The translations under genes were made by a program, and so were the position numbers. Shown here piece by piece: positions 33,445 to 40,977 of a stretch of 64,000 nucleotides of DNA; the stretch's first letter is position 1; the number at the start of each line of letters is the position of its first letter. The notes under the pieces are model-generated. The model saw only the letters and a program-made list of their open reading frames with translations. It did no database searches and was not told the DNA's origin. Where the stretch lies: the NCBI GenBank assembly GCA_023450085.1, contig JAEXHI010000026.1:62001-126000 (forward strand). Direction: 5' to 3'. The DNA is from Bacteroidota bacterium (GTDB lineage Bacteria > Bacteroidota > Bacteroidia > Sphingobacteriales > Sphingobacteriaceae).

Positions 33445-34282
33445 ATTGGTTGAATGCCCTCGTGATGCCATGCAGGGTCTACATGATTTTGTACCTACCG
33501 AAATCAAAGTAAAATATTTAAACCTACTGCTTAAAGTAGGTTTTGACACCCTAGACTTTGGCAGCTTTGTTTCGCCAAAGGCCATTCCGCAAATGCGGGA
33601 TACCGAAGAGGTATTAGCTCAATTAGATTTACCTAGCAAAACCAAATTACTGGCCATTGTGGCTAATTTAAAAGGGGTAGAAAACGCGGTTAAGTATCCT
33701 GAAATTAGCTATTTAGGTTTCCCTTTTTCTATTTCAGAAACGTTCCAACAACGCAATACTAACTCAAGCATCGCGCAATCGTTAAACACGGTAGAGGAAA
33801 TGCTTGAACTTTGCAGCAAACACAATAAAGAAGCCGTGGTGTACCTTTCTATGGGCTTTGGCAATCCTTATGGCGATGAATGGAACACGGATATTGTAAC
33901 GCATTGGGCCAACCAACTGGTAGAAAAAGGCGTGAAAATTATTTCAGTGGCTGATACGGTTGGCGTTTCAACACCCGAAAAAATAACAAGTATCCTCCCT
34001 CCTTTAGTACAACAATTTCCTACTATTGAATTTGGTTTGCACTTACACAGTACACCACAACAACGTTTAGAGAAAATTGAAGCGGCTTTTAGCGCTGGCT
34101 GTACCCGTATGGATAGCGCTTTAAAAGGTTTTGGGGGTTGTCCAATGGCCGCTGATGATCTTACAGGCAATATTGCTACCGAAGACGTGATCTATTACCT
34201 GAATAACCAAGGCATAGAATTAGGCTTGAATATGGAGAAATGGCAAGAAGCGATGTTGTTTTCTAGCAATATTTTCCATTAG
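33404..34282 (+). CDS. Hydroxymethylglutaryl-CoA lyase
   Basis: A 292-residue HMGL-like TIM barrel. The catalytic Arg lies in 'LVECPRDAMQGLHDFVP', metal ligands in 'FGLHLHSTPQQRLE', and the lid Cys in 'LKGFGGCPMAADDLTGN', close to the HMG-CoA lyase signature. It cleaves HMG-CoA into acetyl-CoA and acetoacetate, the last step of leucine breakdown. A related lyase of the same superfamily is possible. The start at 33404 lies 41 bases inside mgsA; a later start would remove the first strand of the barrel, so I keep it. Its stop overlaps the end of the convergent gene by 4 bases. Confidence 0.88.
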   Translation: MTNIKTENLTPAIKLVECPRDAMQGLHDFVPTEIKVKYLNLLLKVGFDTLDFGSFVSPKAIPQMRDTEEVLAQLDLPSKTKLLAIVANLKGVENAVKYPEISYLGFPFSISETFQQRNTNSSIAQSLNTVEEMLELCSKHNKEAVVYLSMGFGNPYGDEWNTDIVTHWANQLVEKGVKIISVADTVGVSTPEKITSILPPLVQQFPTIEFGLHLHSTPQQRLEKIEAAFSAGCTRMDSALKGFGGCPMAADDLTGNIATEDVIYYLNNQGIELGLNMEKWQEAMLFSSNIFH

Positions 34283-35175
34283 TCTTTTTCAGTAGTATCT
34301 GCCTGATGGCTTAAAGATAGAATCCTATTATTACCATATTTTCCCAAGATGTGAGTAGTAATAGGTTTCAACACTCTATCCGTTTTTAAAGGATGCTTTC
34401 CTTTGGTGGTAAAAAACTCTACCTCGTTGTTAATTTTCGAATACCAAACCTTATTCAAAGAATTAAAGGTCATGGTATCTGGCAAGGTAATTTTCTTAAA
34501 ATGATCCAACTTATGCTGATTTAATGCTAAAATTTGGGTATTTGGAATTTGTGCATCACAATCTACTGCCTTGTATTCGCTACCTGTCCAATACATACAT
34601 CCATCCGGAGGGACGCCTTTCCAATAAGCAACCCCCATGATAAGCCCCAATGTGGCAACAATTCCCGTACGCTGAATAAAATTTAGTTTTTTTATGCTCT
34701 TTTGCGGTTTATCAAATAATGTTATAGGTGTATTTCCTTGATTAACTGGCTCTTTTACAACATTACTCGTAATCGAAGGAGCTTGGATTTCTTTTACATT
34801 ATCAGCAATATCATCTCCATTCTCGTTAATTTTCTCATCTTCCAACACACTTCTTCCAATATTTCTCCAGTTCTCAAATGGTCTTGGTTGAAAATTGATA
34901 AACCAAGCAACAAATTCTACCACTCTAATTGTTGGTTCATTTGTCTTTCCAATCAAGAAGTTTTGCACAGGTCTGAACTTGTCTATGTCCAACTTTCCAT
35001 TTGGCTCCCCACTACTAGTAAAAAAACGGAGTAGTTCATCTCCCTCCCTACCATTTTTTTGAAATGTTAAAGCTTCATCTCTTAAACTAGATGGTGTCGG
35101 ATTAGCCAAAACAATGCTAGTTCCTTTTAATTTTAAATACTCGGCATAAACCTCCGCCTGATACTTTTCAAACAT
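34279..35175 (-). CDS. Membrane-anchored protein of unknown function
   Basis: I choose the ATG at 35175 (298 residues); the longer frame adds a leader drawn from palindromic DNA. The N-terminal cytoplasmic region (1-110) has 'PSSLRDEALTFQKNGREGDE', 'LRFF', 'IDKFRPVQNFLIGKT' and 'VEFVAWFINFQPRPFENW', a pattern I recall from unknown Bacteroidota proteins. A charged linker leads to a membrane helix (TGIVATLGLIMGVAYW, about 176-191). The C-terminal region has 'DGCMYWTGSEYKAVDCDAQ' and 'LGKYGNNRILSLSHQ'. It is divergent from the structured RNA/peptide unit and could belong with it. No enzymatic motif seen. Confidence 0.65.
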   Translation of the reverse strand: MFEKYQAEVYAEYLKLKGTSIVLANPTPSSLRDEALTFQKNGREGDELLRFFTSSGEPNGKLDIDKFRPVQNFLIGKTNEPTIRVVEFVAWFINFQPRPFENWRNIGRSVLEDEKINENGDDIADNVKEIQAPSITSNVVKEPVNQGNTPITLFDKPQKSIKKLNFIQRTGIVATLGLIMGVAYWKGVPPDGCMYWTGSEYKAVDCDAQIPNTQILALNQHKLDHFKKITLPDTMTFNSLNKVWYSKINNEVEFFTTKGKHPLKTDRVLKPITTHILGKYGNNRILSLSHQADTTEKD

Positions 35176-35221
35176 TTTAACAGAATTTTCAATCAAAAAT
35201 AAACCGGAATTTCTGGAATTT

Positions 35222-35234
35222 TTACGGTTTTCCG
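35222..35234. promoter_or_regulatory. Candidate regulator site, TTACGGTTTTCCG
   Basis: Lies in the divergent region upstream of the membrane-anchored gene. It resembles TACGGTTTCCCGTA at 38338-38351 before the DUF4177-like gene (TACGGTTT then CCG in both). Neighbouring GGAATT repeats flank it. Binding by the nearby response regulator is a guess. Confidence 0.3.
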
Positions 35235-35299
35235 GAATTCCAAACCCCACAATCAGAATGAGCGGAATTCCTTACTATTAAACACCTTACAAGCTACAT

Positions 35300-35530
35300 C
35301 TTTGCTTCAGAAACAAGTCGTACATCGATTAGCTATCGAGTAAATGTACAAAACTAGTTTCAAAAAACGAGCGGATATCGCGGTAGTGAAAAACCGGTTT
35401 GGGAAGCAGTTATAAGCTCCCGCGATTGAAACTCACCACTTCCCAAAAATTTCAGAAGGCCTTCTGAATAACCCGCAGTAAACCCAGCGCATGGTGCGCT
35501 AGGAGCTGCATTATTCAAACTTTTTTAATT
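35300..35530 (+). ncRNA. Structured RNA element / attenuator-like leader, unassigned family
   Basis: Several nested helices can be drawn directly. Hairpin 1 (35310-35361): GAAAC/GTTTC, then GTACAT/ATGTAC, then CGAT/ATCG. Middle: ATCGCGG (35377-35383) with CCGCGAT (35420-35426), and TTTGGGAAG (35398-35406) with CTTCCCAAA (35439-35447); these cross, so they form a pseudoknot or two alternative states. An 18-base perfect palindrome follows (35451-35468). The 3' hairpin has TGAATAA/TTATTCA (35465-35517), GCAG/CTGC and AGCGCA/TGCGCT, then TTTTTT at 35521. Directionality (T-run) is plus. The peptide gene starts 16 bases after the T-run. No match to tmRNA, SRP or RNase P marks was seen. End points are approximate. 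Confidence 0.6.
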
Positions 35531-35541
35531 AAGGGAAAATC

Positions 35542-35745
35542 ATGTATTTACCAATTTTTATCGCTATCCTTTTAGGATTAATGTCACCAAGCAACAACGC
35601 TTCTACTAACAGCAAAGGCTGTGTTCATGTAAATACCAACGAACCTCCTCAACAATCAACATTTAGCACGGAGGAAACACCTGGCAACGAAGGTGGTACA
35701 GGCGGAGAAAATGGCCAATTGCCACCTCCTAGACCAAAACCTTAA
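35542..35745 (+). CDS. Small exported Pro/Gly-rich peptide
   Basis: A 67-residue protein preceded by AAGGGA, five bases before the ATG, a better Shine-Dalgarno than most genes here. It has a hydrophobic N-terminus (YLPIFIAILLGLM), then a hydrophilic, disordered-looking tail with one Cys ('SKGCVHV'), a Gly/Glu-rich part and a C-terminal 'LPPPRPKP'. It looks like a signal or anchor sequence followed by a processed or exposed peptide. It is framed by the structured RNA upstream and its own terminator downstream, and the next genes encode a sensor kinase and response regulator. A secreted signalling peptide, a toxin or a small envelope protein are all possible; none is shown. Confidence 0.6.
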   Translation: MYLPIFIAILLGLMSPSNNASTNSKGCVHVNTNEPPQQSTFSTEETPGNEGGTGGENGQLPPPRPKP

Positions 35746-35752
35746 TATCAGA

Positions 35753-35782
35753 AAAATAGGGCGGGCAACCGCCTTATTTTTT
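35753..35782 (+). terminator. Terminator of the small peptide gene
   Basis: AAATAGGGCGG pairs with CCGCCTTATTT (one mismatch) around GCAA, followed by a T-run. It isolates the peptide gene from the kinase gene. Confidence 0.85.
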
Positions 35783-35847
35783 TCTATTCCTAGATCTCAA
35801 GAGCGAATAATGATATTTTTTATAATTTAGAATAAAAAATAGCCCTC

Positions 35848-37518
35848 TTGAAACCATCTATACTCTTATTGAACTGTTTATTGATTTTACTTTCTTGTTC
35901 GAAAGAAGAAAGTAAATTATCACAAACAAAAGAAAATGCATTTCTAAACAAGGCTTACGACTATTATGATGCGAATAAGGTAGATAGTGCCTACATCTAC
36001 TTTAATCATGCCCAAGAATTCGCCATCCAACAAAAAGACAGTGTAACTGCAAGTAACTGCCTAATCATGATGGGAATGATTGCCACTAACTATGGAGACC
36101 ATTTTGGAGCACAAGAATTAGCCTTAAAAGCATTTTCTCTCTTAAATAAAAAGGACACAACACAATACCAATCCATTGAATCTTCTTTATATAACTTGGG
36201 TGACATTTCATCAAGACTAGATGAATACGATGAAGCTATCGATTTCTTTAAACAGGCTTTAGCTTACTCAAAAACTAACAATCGCACTATCTTTACTAAA
36301 AATGCCCTTGCTAATGCCTATCGGGAAAAGAAAGAGTATCAAAAGGCAATAAAAATCCAACAAGAAATATTAAGGCATCACATTGACAAAGTAGAATATG
36401 CTAGAATATTATCTAATCTCAGCTATACCAAATGGCTTAATAATCCTAGCTATCTTGCACAAACTGATTTATTAAAAGCACTAACTATCCGATTGCAAAA
36501 CAACGATCGCTGGGGGCTAAATGCCAGTTATTCTCATTTGGCAGACTATTACGAAAAAAAACAACCCGATTCAGCCCTTTTTTATGCTAATAAAATGTAT
36601 CAAAATGCCACTGGGAACAGAAGCCCAGATGATCAATTGGATGCTTTACAGAAATTAGTAAAACTAAGCCCTCCTACACAAACCAAAGATTATTTTTTAC
36701 GCTATTTAAAGCTAAACGATAGCATTTTAACCGCACGCAATATTTCAAAAAATCAATTTGCCATTATCCGTTATCAAGTAGAAAAACATAAAAATGATTT
36801 TCTAAAGGCCGAAGCGGAGAACACTAAAAAGCAAAATAAAATAGTATTACAATATTTGGCCTTGGTTCTTCTAGCCCTGTTACTGGGCTTCGGCTATTTC
36901 TGGTACAGAAGGCGCAAAAAAATACTTCAACAGGAAAAAGAGATTGAAGTGAAGAATACCGAAATAAAATATGTAAAAAAGGTACACGACCATGTAGCCA
37001 ATAGAATCTATCAGGTCATAGACGAGATAGATAACAGGCCGGAAATGGAAAAAGATGAGGTGGCAGATAAGCTAGAAGTCATTTACCATATCACTAGAGA
37101 CTTGTCTTACGAAGCGAGTAACAAAAAATATAAAAATGACTTTGCGAAATCACTTTCTAAAATGTTTTCGTCCTATCAATCTACCAAGATTGATATAATA
37201 GTTGATGGAAATGAGGAAAAACTTTGGACCGATATCCAAGAAAATGTCAAATCAGAAGTTTTTGTCGTTTTACAGGAGCTAATGACCAATATGAGCAAGC
37301 ACAGCCAAGCTACAGAAGTTAATTTACGATTAGAACGAAGCGCTCAAAGCATTAGCATAGCTTATAAAGATAATGGCATTGGCATTCAAAAAGACACACA
37401 ATTTGGAAATGGACTTCAAAATACGGAAACCCGTATTCAAGGTATTTCTGGCAGCATTACTTTTGAAAACAATAACAACAACGGACTTCAAATCAACATT
37501 ACATTTCCCGTTGCTTAA
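35848..37518 (+). CDS. Lipoprotein TPR sensor histidine kinase
   Basis: A 556-residue protein starting at TTG (35848). An in-frame stop lies upstream and this start gives a lipoprotein signal (LLILLSC, lipid Cys at 17). TPR repeats fill about 30-290 ('SLYNLGDISSRLDEYDEAID', 'ALANAYREKKEYQKAIKIQQ'). A membrane helix (LQYLALVLLALLLGFGYFWY, about 334-353) is followed by a coiled coil and a HisKA_3-like region with His380 in 'KKVHDHVANRIYQVID'. The HATPase domain has the N-box around Asn481 and 'DNGIG' at 508-512. The lipid anchor plus transmembrane helix is a known Bacteroidota layout. The partner response regulator starts 11 bases downstream. Confidence 0.9.
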   Translation: MKPSILLLNCLLILLSCSKEESKLSQTKENAFLNKAYDYYDANKVDSAYIYFNHAQEFAIQQKDSVTASNCLIMMGMIATNYGDHFGAQELALKAFSLLNKKDTTQYQSIESSLYNLGDISSRLDEYDEAIDFFKQALAYSKTNNRTIFTKNALANAYREKKEYQKAIKIQQEILRHHIDKVEYARILSNLSYTKWLNNPSYLAQTDLLKALTIRLQNNDRWGLNASYSHLADYYEKKQPDSALFYANKMYQNATGNRSPDDQLDALQKLVKLSPPTQTKDYFLRYLKLNDSILTARNISKNQFAIIRYQVEKHKNDFLKAEAENTKKQNKIVLQYLALVLLALLLGFGYFWYRRRKKILQQEKEIEVKNTEIKYVKKVHDHVANRIYQVIDEIDNRPEMEKDEVADKLEVIYHITRDLSYEASNKKYKNDFAKSLSKMFSSYQSTKIDIIVDGNEEKLWTDIQENVKSEVFVVLQELMTNMSKHSQATEVNLRLERSAQSISIAYKDNGIGIQKDTQFGNGLQNTETRIQGISGSITFENNNNNGLQINITFPVA

Positions 37519-37529
37519 CCTATTACACT

Positions 37530-38201
37530 ATGTTTGAAAAAGTACTAATTGCCGAAGACCACGAAACTATTAACCTTTCACTACAAAAAACAATGAGTGA
37601 CTTGGGAATAAAACTAGACACTACAGATTATGTCTATTATTGTGACCATGCCCTAAACCGTATCAAAAAAGCACTCCAAGACGGGAAACCTTACGAGCTG
37701 TTAATTACAGATCTTTCTTTTGACGATGATCACACTGCTCAAGAAATTACTGATGGTAGGACATTGATAAAAGCGGTAAAAGAAATACAGCCTGACTTAA
37801 AGGTCCTGATTTTTTCCATTGAGAATAGATGGTCAGTTGCCCAAGCATTAATGGACGAATTAAATATTGATGCTTATGTTCCCAAAGCACGCCGCGACGC
37901 CCAAGATTTAAAATTGGCGATAGAAACTATTGACCGGAATAAGAAATTCATCTCTGATAGGTTAAAGAAAGATATTAGTATAGAAAGACATCACGACTTT
38001 ACAGAATTCGATCGTACCATCGTGTCTTTGCTTTCACAAGGAACCAAACAAAAAGAAATCCCTGATTATCTTTCGGAAAATAATATCAAACCATCAAGCC
38101 TAAGCAGTGTAGAAAAAAGGCTTAATATCATTAAAGATGCTTTAGGCTTTTCCAACAACGAACAGCTTGTCGCCTACTGTAAGGATAAAAAAATCATCTA
38201 A
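37530..38201 (+). CDS. Response regulator with LuxR/NarL-like DNA-binding domain
   Basis: A 223-residue protein. The receiver domain (1-130) has the acidic pair Glu9-Asp10, the phospho-acceptor Asp61 in 'LLITDLSFDDD', Ser96 and Lys119 in 'AYVPKARRD'. The loop after Asp61 is longer than usual ('FDDDHTAQEITDG'). The C-terminal domain has 'DRTIVSLLSQGTKQKEIPDY' and 'LSSVEKRLNIIKDALGF', a divergent NarL-type HTH. Cotranscribed with the sensor kinase. Target genes are probably close by; candidates are the peptide gene and the six-gene set that begins 204 bases downstream. Confidence 0.9.
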   Translation: MFEKVLIAEDHETINLSLQKTMSDLGIKLDTTDYVYYCDHALNRIKKALQDGKPYELLITDLSFDDDHTAQEITDGRTLIKAVKEIQPDLKVLIFSIENRWSVAQALMDELNIDAYVPKARRDAQDLKLAIETIDRNKKFISDRLKKDISIERHHDFTEFDRTIVSLLSQGTKQKEIPDYLSENNIKPSSLSSVEKRLNIIKDALGFSNNEQLVAYCKDKKII

Positions 38202-38337
38202 TTTCTAAATAGGACAAAAAGTGCTTCTTCGCCAACTTACTGGTGGAGGGGCTACGCCTTTGCTTTTTTTTAACAAAAAACACGCATCAAAAATCTACAT
38301 ATCAAACAGTTAGATTAAAAAATTCATTCCCCACCTC

Positions 38338-38351
38338 TACGGTTTCCCGTA
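38338..38351. promoter_or_regulatory. Palindrome TACGGTTTCCCGTA, candidate operator
   Basis: Five-base arms (TACGG/CCGTA) around TTTC, 54 bases before the DUF4177-like gene. It resembles the site at 35222-35234. It is the only sharp palindrome in the gap between the response regulator and the gene set. Confidence 0.35.
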
Positions 38352-38404
38352 AAAAAACATGTTCAACTTGCCATAGTTTTGGATCATTAAAAAACTATTA
38401 AATC

Positions 38405-38641
38405 ATGGAAGAATATAAAGTAGTGCCTTTTACAGCGACACTAAACCAACAAAAAGAAACAACAACAGTAGTAGCCAACCAACTTCAAAGTATTATTAAC
38501 CAATACTTGAGTGAAGGATGGCGATATGTAAGGTTAGAAAGTGTTTCAACTTATATACAGGCAGATCCAGGTTGCTTTGGCATCGGTGCTAAACCAGGAT
38601 ATATATCCTCTTATCAAATGGTGGTATTTATTAAAGCTTAG
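38405..38641 (+). CDS. DUF4177-like small protein
   Basis: A 78-residue protein opening 'EEYKVVPFTATL' and continuing 'LQSIINQYLSEGWRYVRLES' and 'SYQMVVFIKA', the pattern of DUF4177 (a small beta-alpha-alpha-beta fold of unknown function). It has no signal peptide. A Cys/Gly segment 'DPGCFGIGAKPG' lies in the middle. It ends 2 bases before the YidD-like gene, so it is the first gene of an apparent operon that includes envelope and nuclease-like proteins. DUF4177 proteins often accompany membrane-protein genes, but no activity is known to me. Confidence 0.65.
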   Translation: MEEYKVVPFTATLNQQKETTTVVANQLQSIINQYLSEGWRYVRLESVSTYIQADPGCFGIGAKPGYISSYQMVVFIKA

Positions 38642-38643
38642 CA

Positions 38644-38925
38644 ATGAAATTTTTTCTCCTATTAGCTATTCACGTCTATTGGGGACTTTTTCCAAAAGCT
38701 AAGAGACGTAAATGCATCTTCAGAATCAGTTGTTCAAAACAAGTCTATCAAACTACTAAGTCTCTAGGTTTCTTAAAAGGAATGCAAGCATTCAAATATC
38801 GATATAGAAATTGCAGACATGGTTTTCAACTATTTGACCTTCAGAGCGGGAAAAGAATGATGAGGCTACCTAACGGAGATATGATTAATGGAACTGAAAT
38901 CTCAGAACGATTTATGAATCACTAA
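38644..38925 (+). CDS. YidD-like membrane protein insertion factor
   Basis: A 93-residue protein. The core 'CIFRISCSKQVYQTTKSLGF' matches the YidD signature C-x-F-x-x-S-C-S followed by a helix, and 'LKGMQAFKYRYRNCRHGFQL' fits the next segment with its Arg/Cys cluster. The N-terminus is a short amphipathic or membrane-surface helix (FLLLAIHVYWGLF). The canonical 'HPGG' near the end is replaced by 'RHGF', so this is a divergent member. YidD helps insert inner-membrane proteins along with YidC. Housekeeping YidD is usually next to rnpA/yidC; a copy here suggests a dedicated role with the four-helix membrane protein that follows. Confidence 0.7.
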   Translation: MKFFLLLAIHVYWGLFPKAKRRKCIFRISCSKQVYQTTKSLGFLKGMQAFKYRYRNCRHGFQLFDLQSGKRMMRLPNGDMINGTEISERFMNH

Positions 38926-38985
38926 TTACAAGATAGATCTACTTATTGGAAAGAAAATCATTATAAAATTATTTTATTAAGAATT

Positions 38986-40977
38986 ATGTTACAAAATTCA
39001 GAAATGCTTGAACAAAAAGTTCTGCATGACAATAAAGAAATTTTCATCCGAATAGTAAAGGAATTAGAGGGAGCGGATTTTGAAATTTTAATTGCTACTT
39101 CCTGGTTTACAGACGAAGAACTTTTTTCTATCTTAAAAAGCAAGATATTACAGAATATATCCATTCGCTTGATAATTGCTGATAATCAGGAAAACAACAA
39201 GTTACCATTCGAGGAGTTAGTAGCACTAGGAGCTTCCGTAACAAAAATAAAAAATGTTGGTTATGGTATCATGAACCAAAAATTCTGTGTTATAGACAAA
39301 AGGATCGCTTTACATGGCTCATATAATTGGTCTTTGAATGCCAGAAAAAATAACCACGAAAGTTTAATAGTAACCAATCATTCGGAGACGGTAGCAAGCT
39401 TAATTACAAACTTTAATGACATACAGCAAAAGGCCCTATTACAAAGGGGTGAAAAAGATATAGAAATCATTGAAGATACCGCAGAAGTTAAAATTGAAAA
39501 ACATAGTGCAAAAGAACACGCTATTTCAGAGTTTACGAAAGTGCTAGATTCTATGATAGCTTCAGAAATTGGAAATTTTGATCGTTCAATTCTTAGAAAG
39601 CAAGGTTACGATCGTTCTAAATTTAATAACGGAGACCATCAAGTTCTTACTAAATCATTAGATACCGTTTATTCTATTTTCATCAATGATATAGATGTTG
39701 TTGAAGACAAAAAAAGGAGACTGATCACAAAAATAGATGAGCAGGAAATTAAAAGTGTCAATACACTTGAAGAGAACCTAAATCTACAGCTGCAGACTGC
39801 CGAAATCGAATCTGAAAATCAAATCTTAAATTCCAAAAACAAACTCACAAACTTAAGATCGGAAATCGATAAGAGTAAGCAAAGCATAGAAAGTTTAAAA
39901 AACAACAAGATTACTTTTCACGAAAAAATCATCCAAGGAATTAAAGAGGAAATCAAGCACGCTCAACGTAATTTTATAGCTCCTAAATTTAAATGGTATG
40001 AATTCATCCCTGTGCTATTTGCTAATATCTGTCTAATTGCGTATCTGTTTATTTTTTATTCTTCGGCATGCTACATACTCCTTTTTGCTATAGAAGATTC
40101 AAAGGAAATTAGAGCTAAAGGATTCGAAAGCGTACCTATGGAGATTTTTAATCCAAAGGCCATAAGCTTGACCCTTGAAAAGGGTGGTTCCGGAGCCTTA
40201 TTTATAATCCTTTTTGTTAGTATCCCCCTTTTTTGTGCATTAATAAAACTATTTACCAAGAATAAATGGATTATCTATGCAATGTTCTTAGTAGGAATTG
40301 GCCTTGTTGATACTGCGATTGCTTATAAAGTTTCTGCCGCAATTCATGAAATGAAATATGCTTCTGGTGACACTAATGATATCTGGAAACCAATATTTGC
40401 GTTTGGAGATCCTAACTTTTACTTGGTCTTTTTGCTTGGCGGGTTTGGTTTACTGATGCTCAAATTCGCTTTTGAAAAATTGATTTCAATATTCGATGAC
40501 CGAAACCCTGATATCGCCACATTAAAAAACAATTTAATCATAAAACAGCTTACAGAAGACATAAAATTGGAAGAAGGTAAACTATTACTGGTTCAAAATG
40601 AAATCTATTTAGCTGAACAGTTAAATATTGAAAGAGAGGCAGAGTTCAAAATAACGGAGACCCTAATAGAAGCCATTCCCAACAAGTTAATTCTACTGAA
40701 GGAAATTAAAAAAACAGATTTAATAACAGGTAAACAACACATTAGAGATGTCGCGACCATTTATAAAAGCCATATTGAAAATGATCATTTACCTATATCG
40801 ATTGATTCTTTAAATGATAGAATAAATATCTTCTTAGAGGGTTGGAATGACTATCTCCATGAGGAATATTCAGTACCTAAAGCTTCAGAAAAATCAAAAG
40901 ATGCTTTTGATACGGCCGTAAATTGGCAAAATGAAAAAACAAAAAGTTCTCAAATAGATAAACGAGTAAAAATATAA
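38986..40977 (+). CDS. PLD-like domain/coiled-coil/4-TM protein with altered HKD motif
   Basis: A 663-residue protein. Residues 10-145 resemble a single PLD (Nuc-like) domain: 'EGADFEILIATSWFTDEELF', then 'MNQKFCVID' (97-104) and 'GSYNWSLNARKNNHESL'. In the HxKxxxxD motif the His is Asn97; Lys99 and Asp104 remain. A charged, largely helical region (150-330) includes coiled coil. Four membrane helices follow (about 340-368, 402-423, 428-448, 478-498), and then a second long coiled coil. Phosphodiesterase activity is doubtful without the His. Its TAA overlaps the ATG of the vWA-like gene by one base, so their products are probably made in fixed ratio. I know of no described protein with this layout. 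Confidence 0.75.
   Translation: MLQNSEMLEQKVLHDNKEIFIRIVKELEGADFEILIATSWFTDEELFSILKSKILQNISIRLIIADNQENNKLPFEELVALGASVTKIKNVGYGIMNQKFCVIDKRIALHGSYNWSLNARKNNHESLIVTNHSETVASLITNFNDIQQKALLQRGEKDIEIIEDTAEVKIEKHSAKEHAISEFTKVLDSMIASEIGNFDRSILRKQGYDRSKFNNGDHQVLTKSLDTVYSIFINDIDVVEDKKRRLITKIDEQEIKSVNTLEENLNLQLQTAEIESENQILNSKNKLTNLRSEIDKSKQSIESLKNNKITFHEKIIQGIKEEIKHAQRNFIAPKFKWYEFIPVLFANICLIAYLFIFYSSACYILLFAIEDSKEIRAKGFESVPMEIFNPKAISLTLEKGGSGALFIILFVSIPLFCALIKLFTKNKWIIYAMFLVGIGLVDTAIAYKVSAAIHEMKYASGDTNDIWKPIFAFGDPNFYLVFLLGGFGLLMLKFAFEKLISIFDDRNPDIATLKNNLIIKQLTEDIKLEEGKLLLVQNEIYLAEQLNIEREAEFKITETLIEAIPNKLILLKEIKKTDLITGKQHIRDVATIYKSHIENDHLPISIDSLNDRINIFLEGWNDYLHEEYSVPKASEKSKDAFDTAVNWQNEKTKSSQIDKRVKI

Noticed and set aside
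35300..35530. tmRNA, SRP RNA, RNase P RNA or 6S RNA
   Set aside because: No tRNA-like ends or TTCGA T-loop, no SRP GGAAG/GCAG apical core in the right context (a GGGAAGCAG string occurs but in a different helix), no RNase P GAGGAAAGTCC, and no single long 6S-like hairpin with a central bubble.
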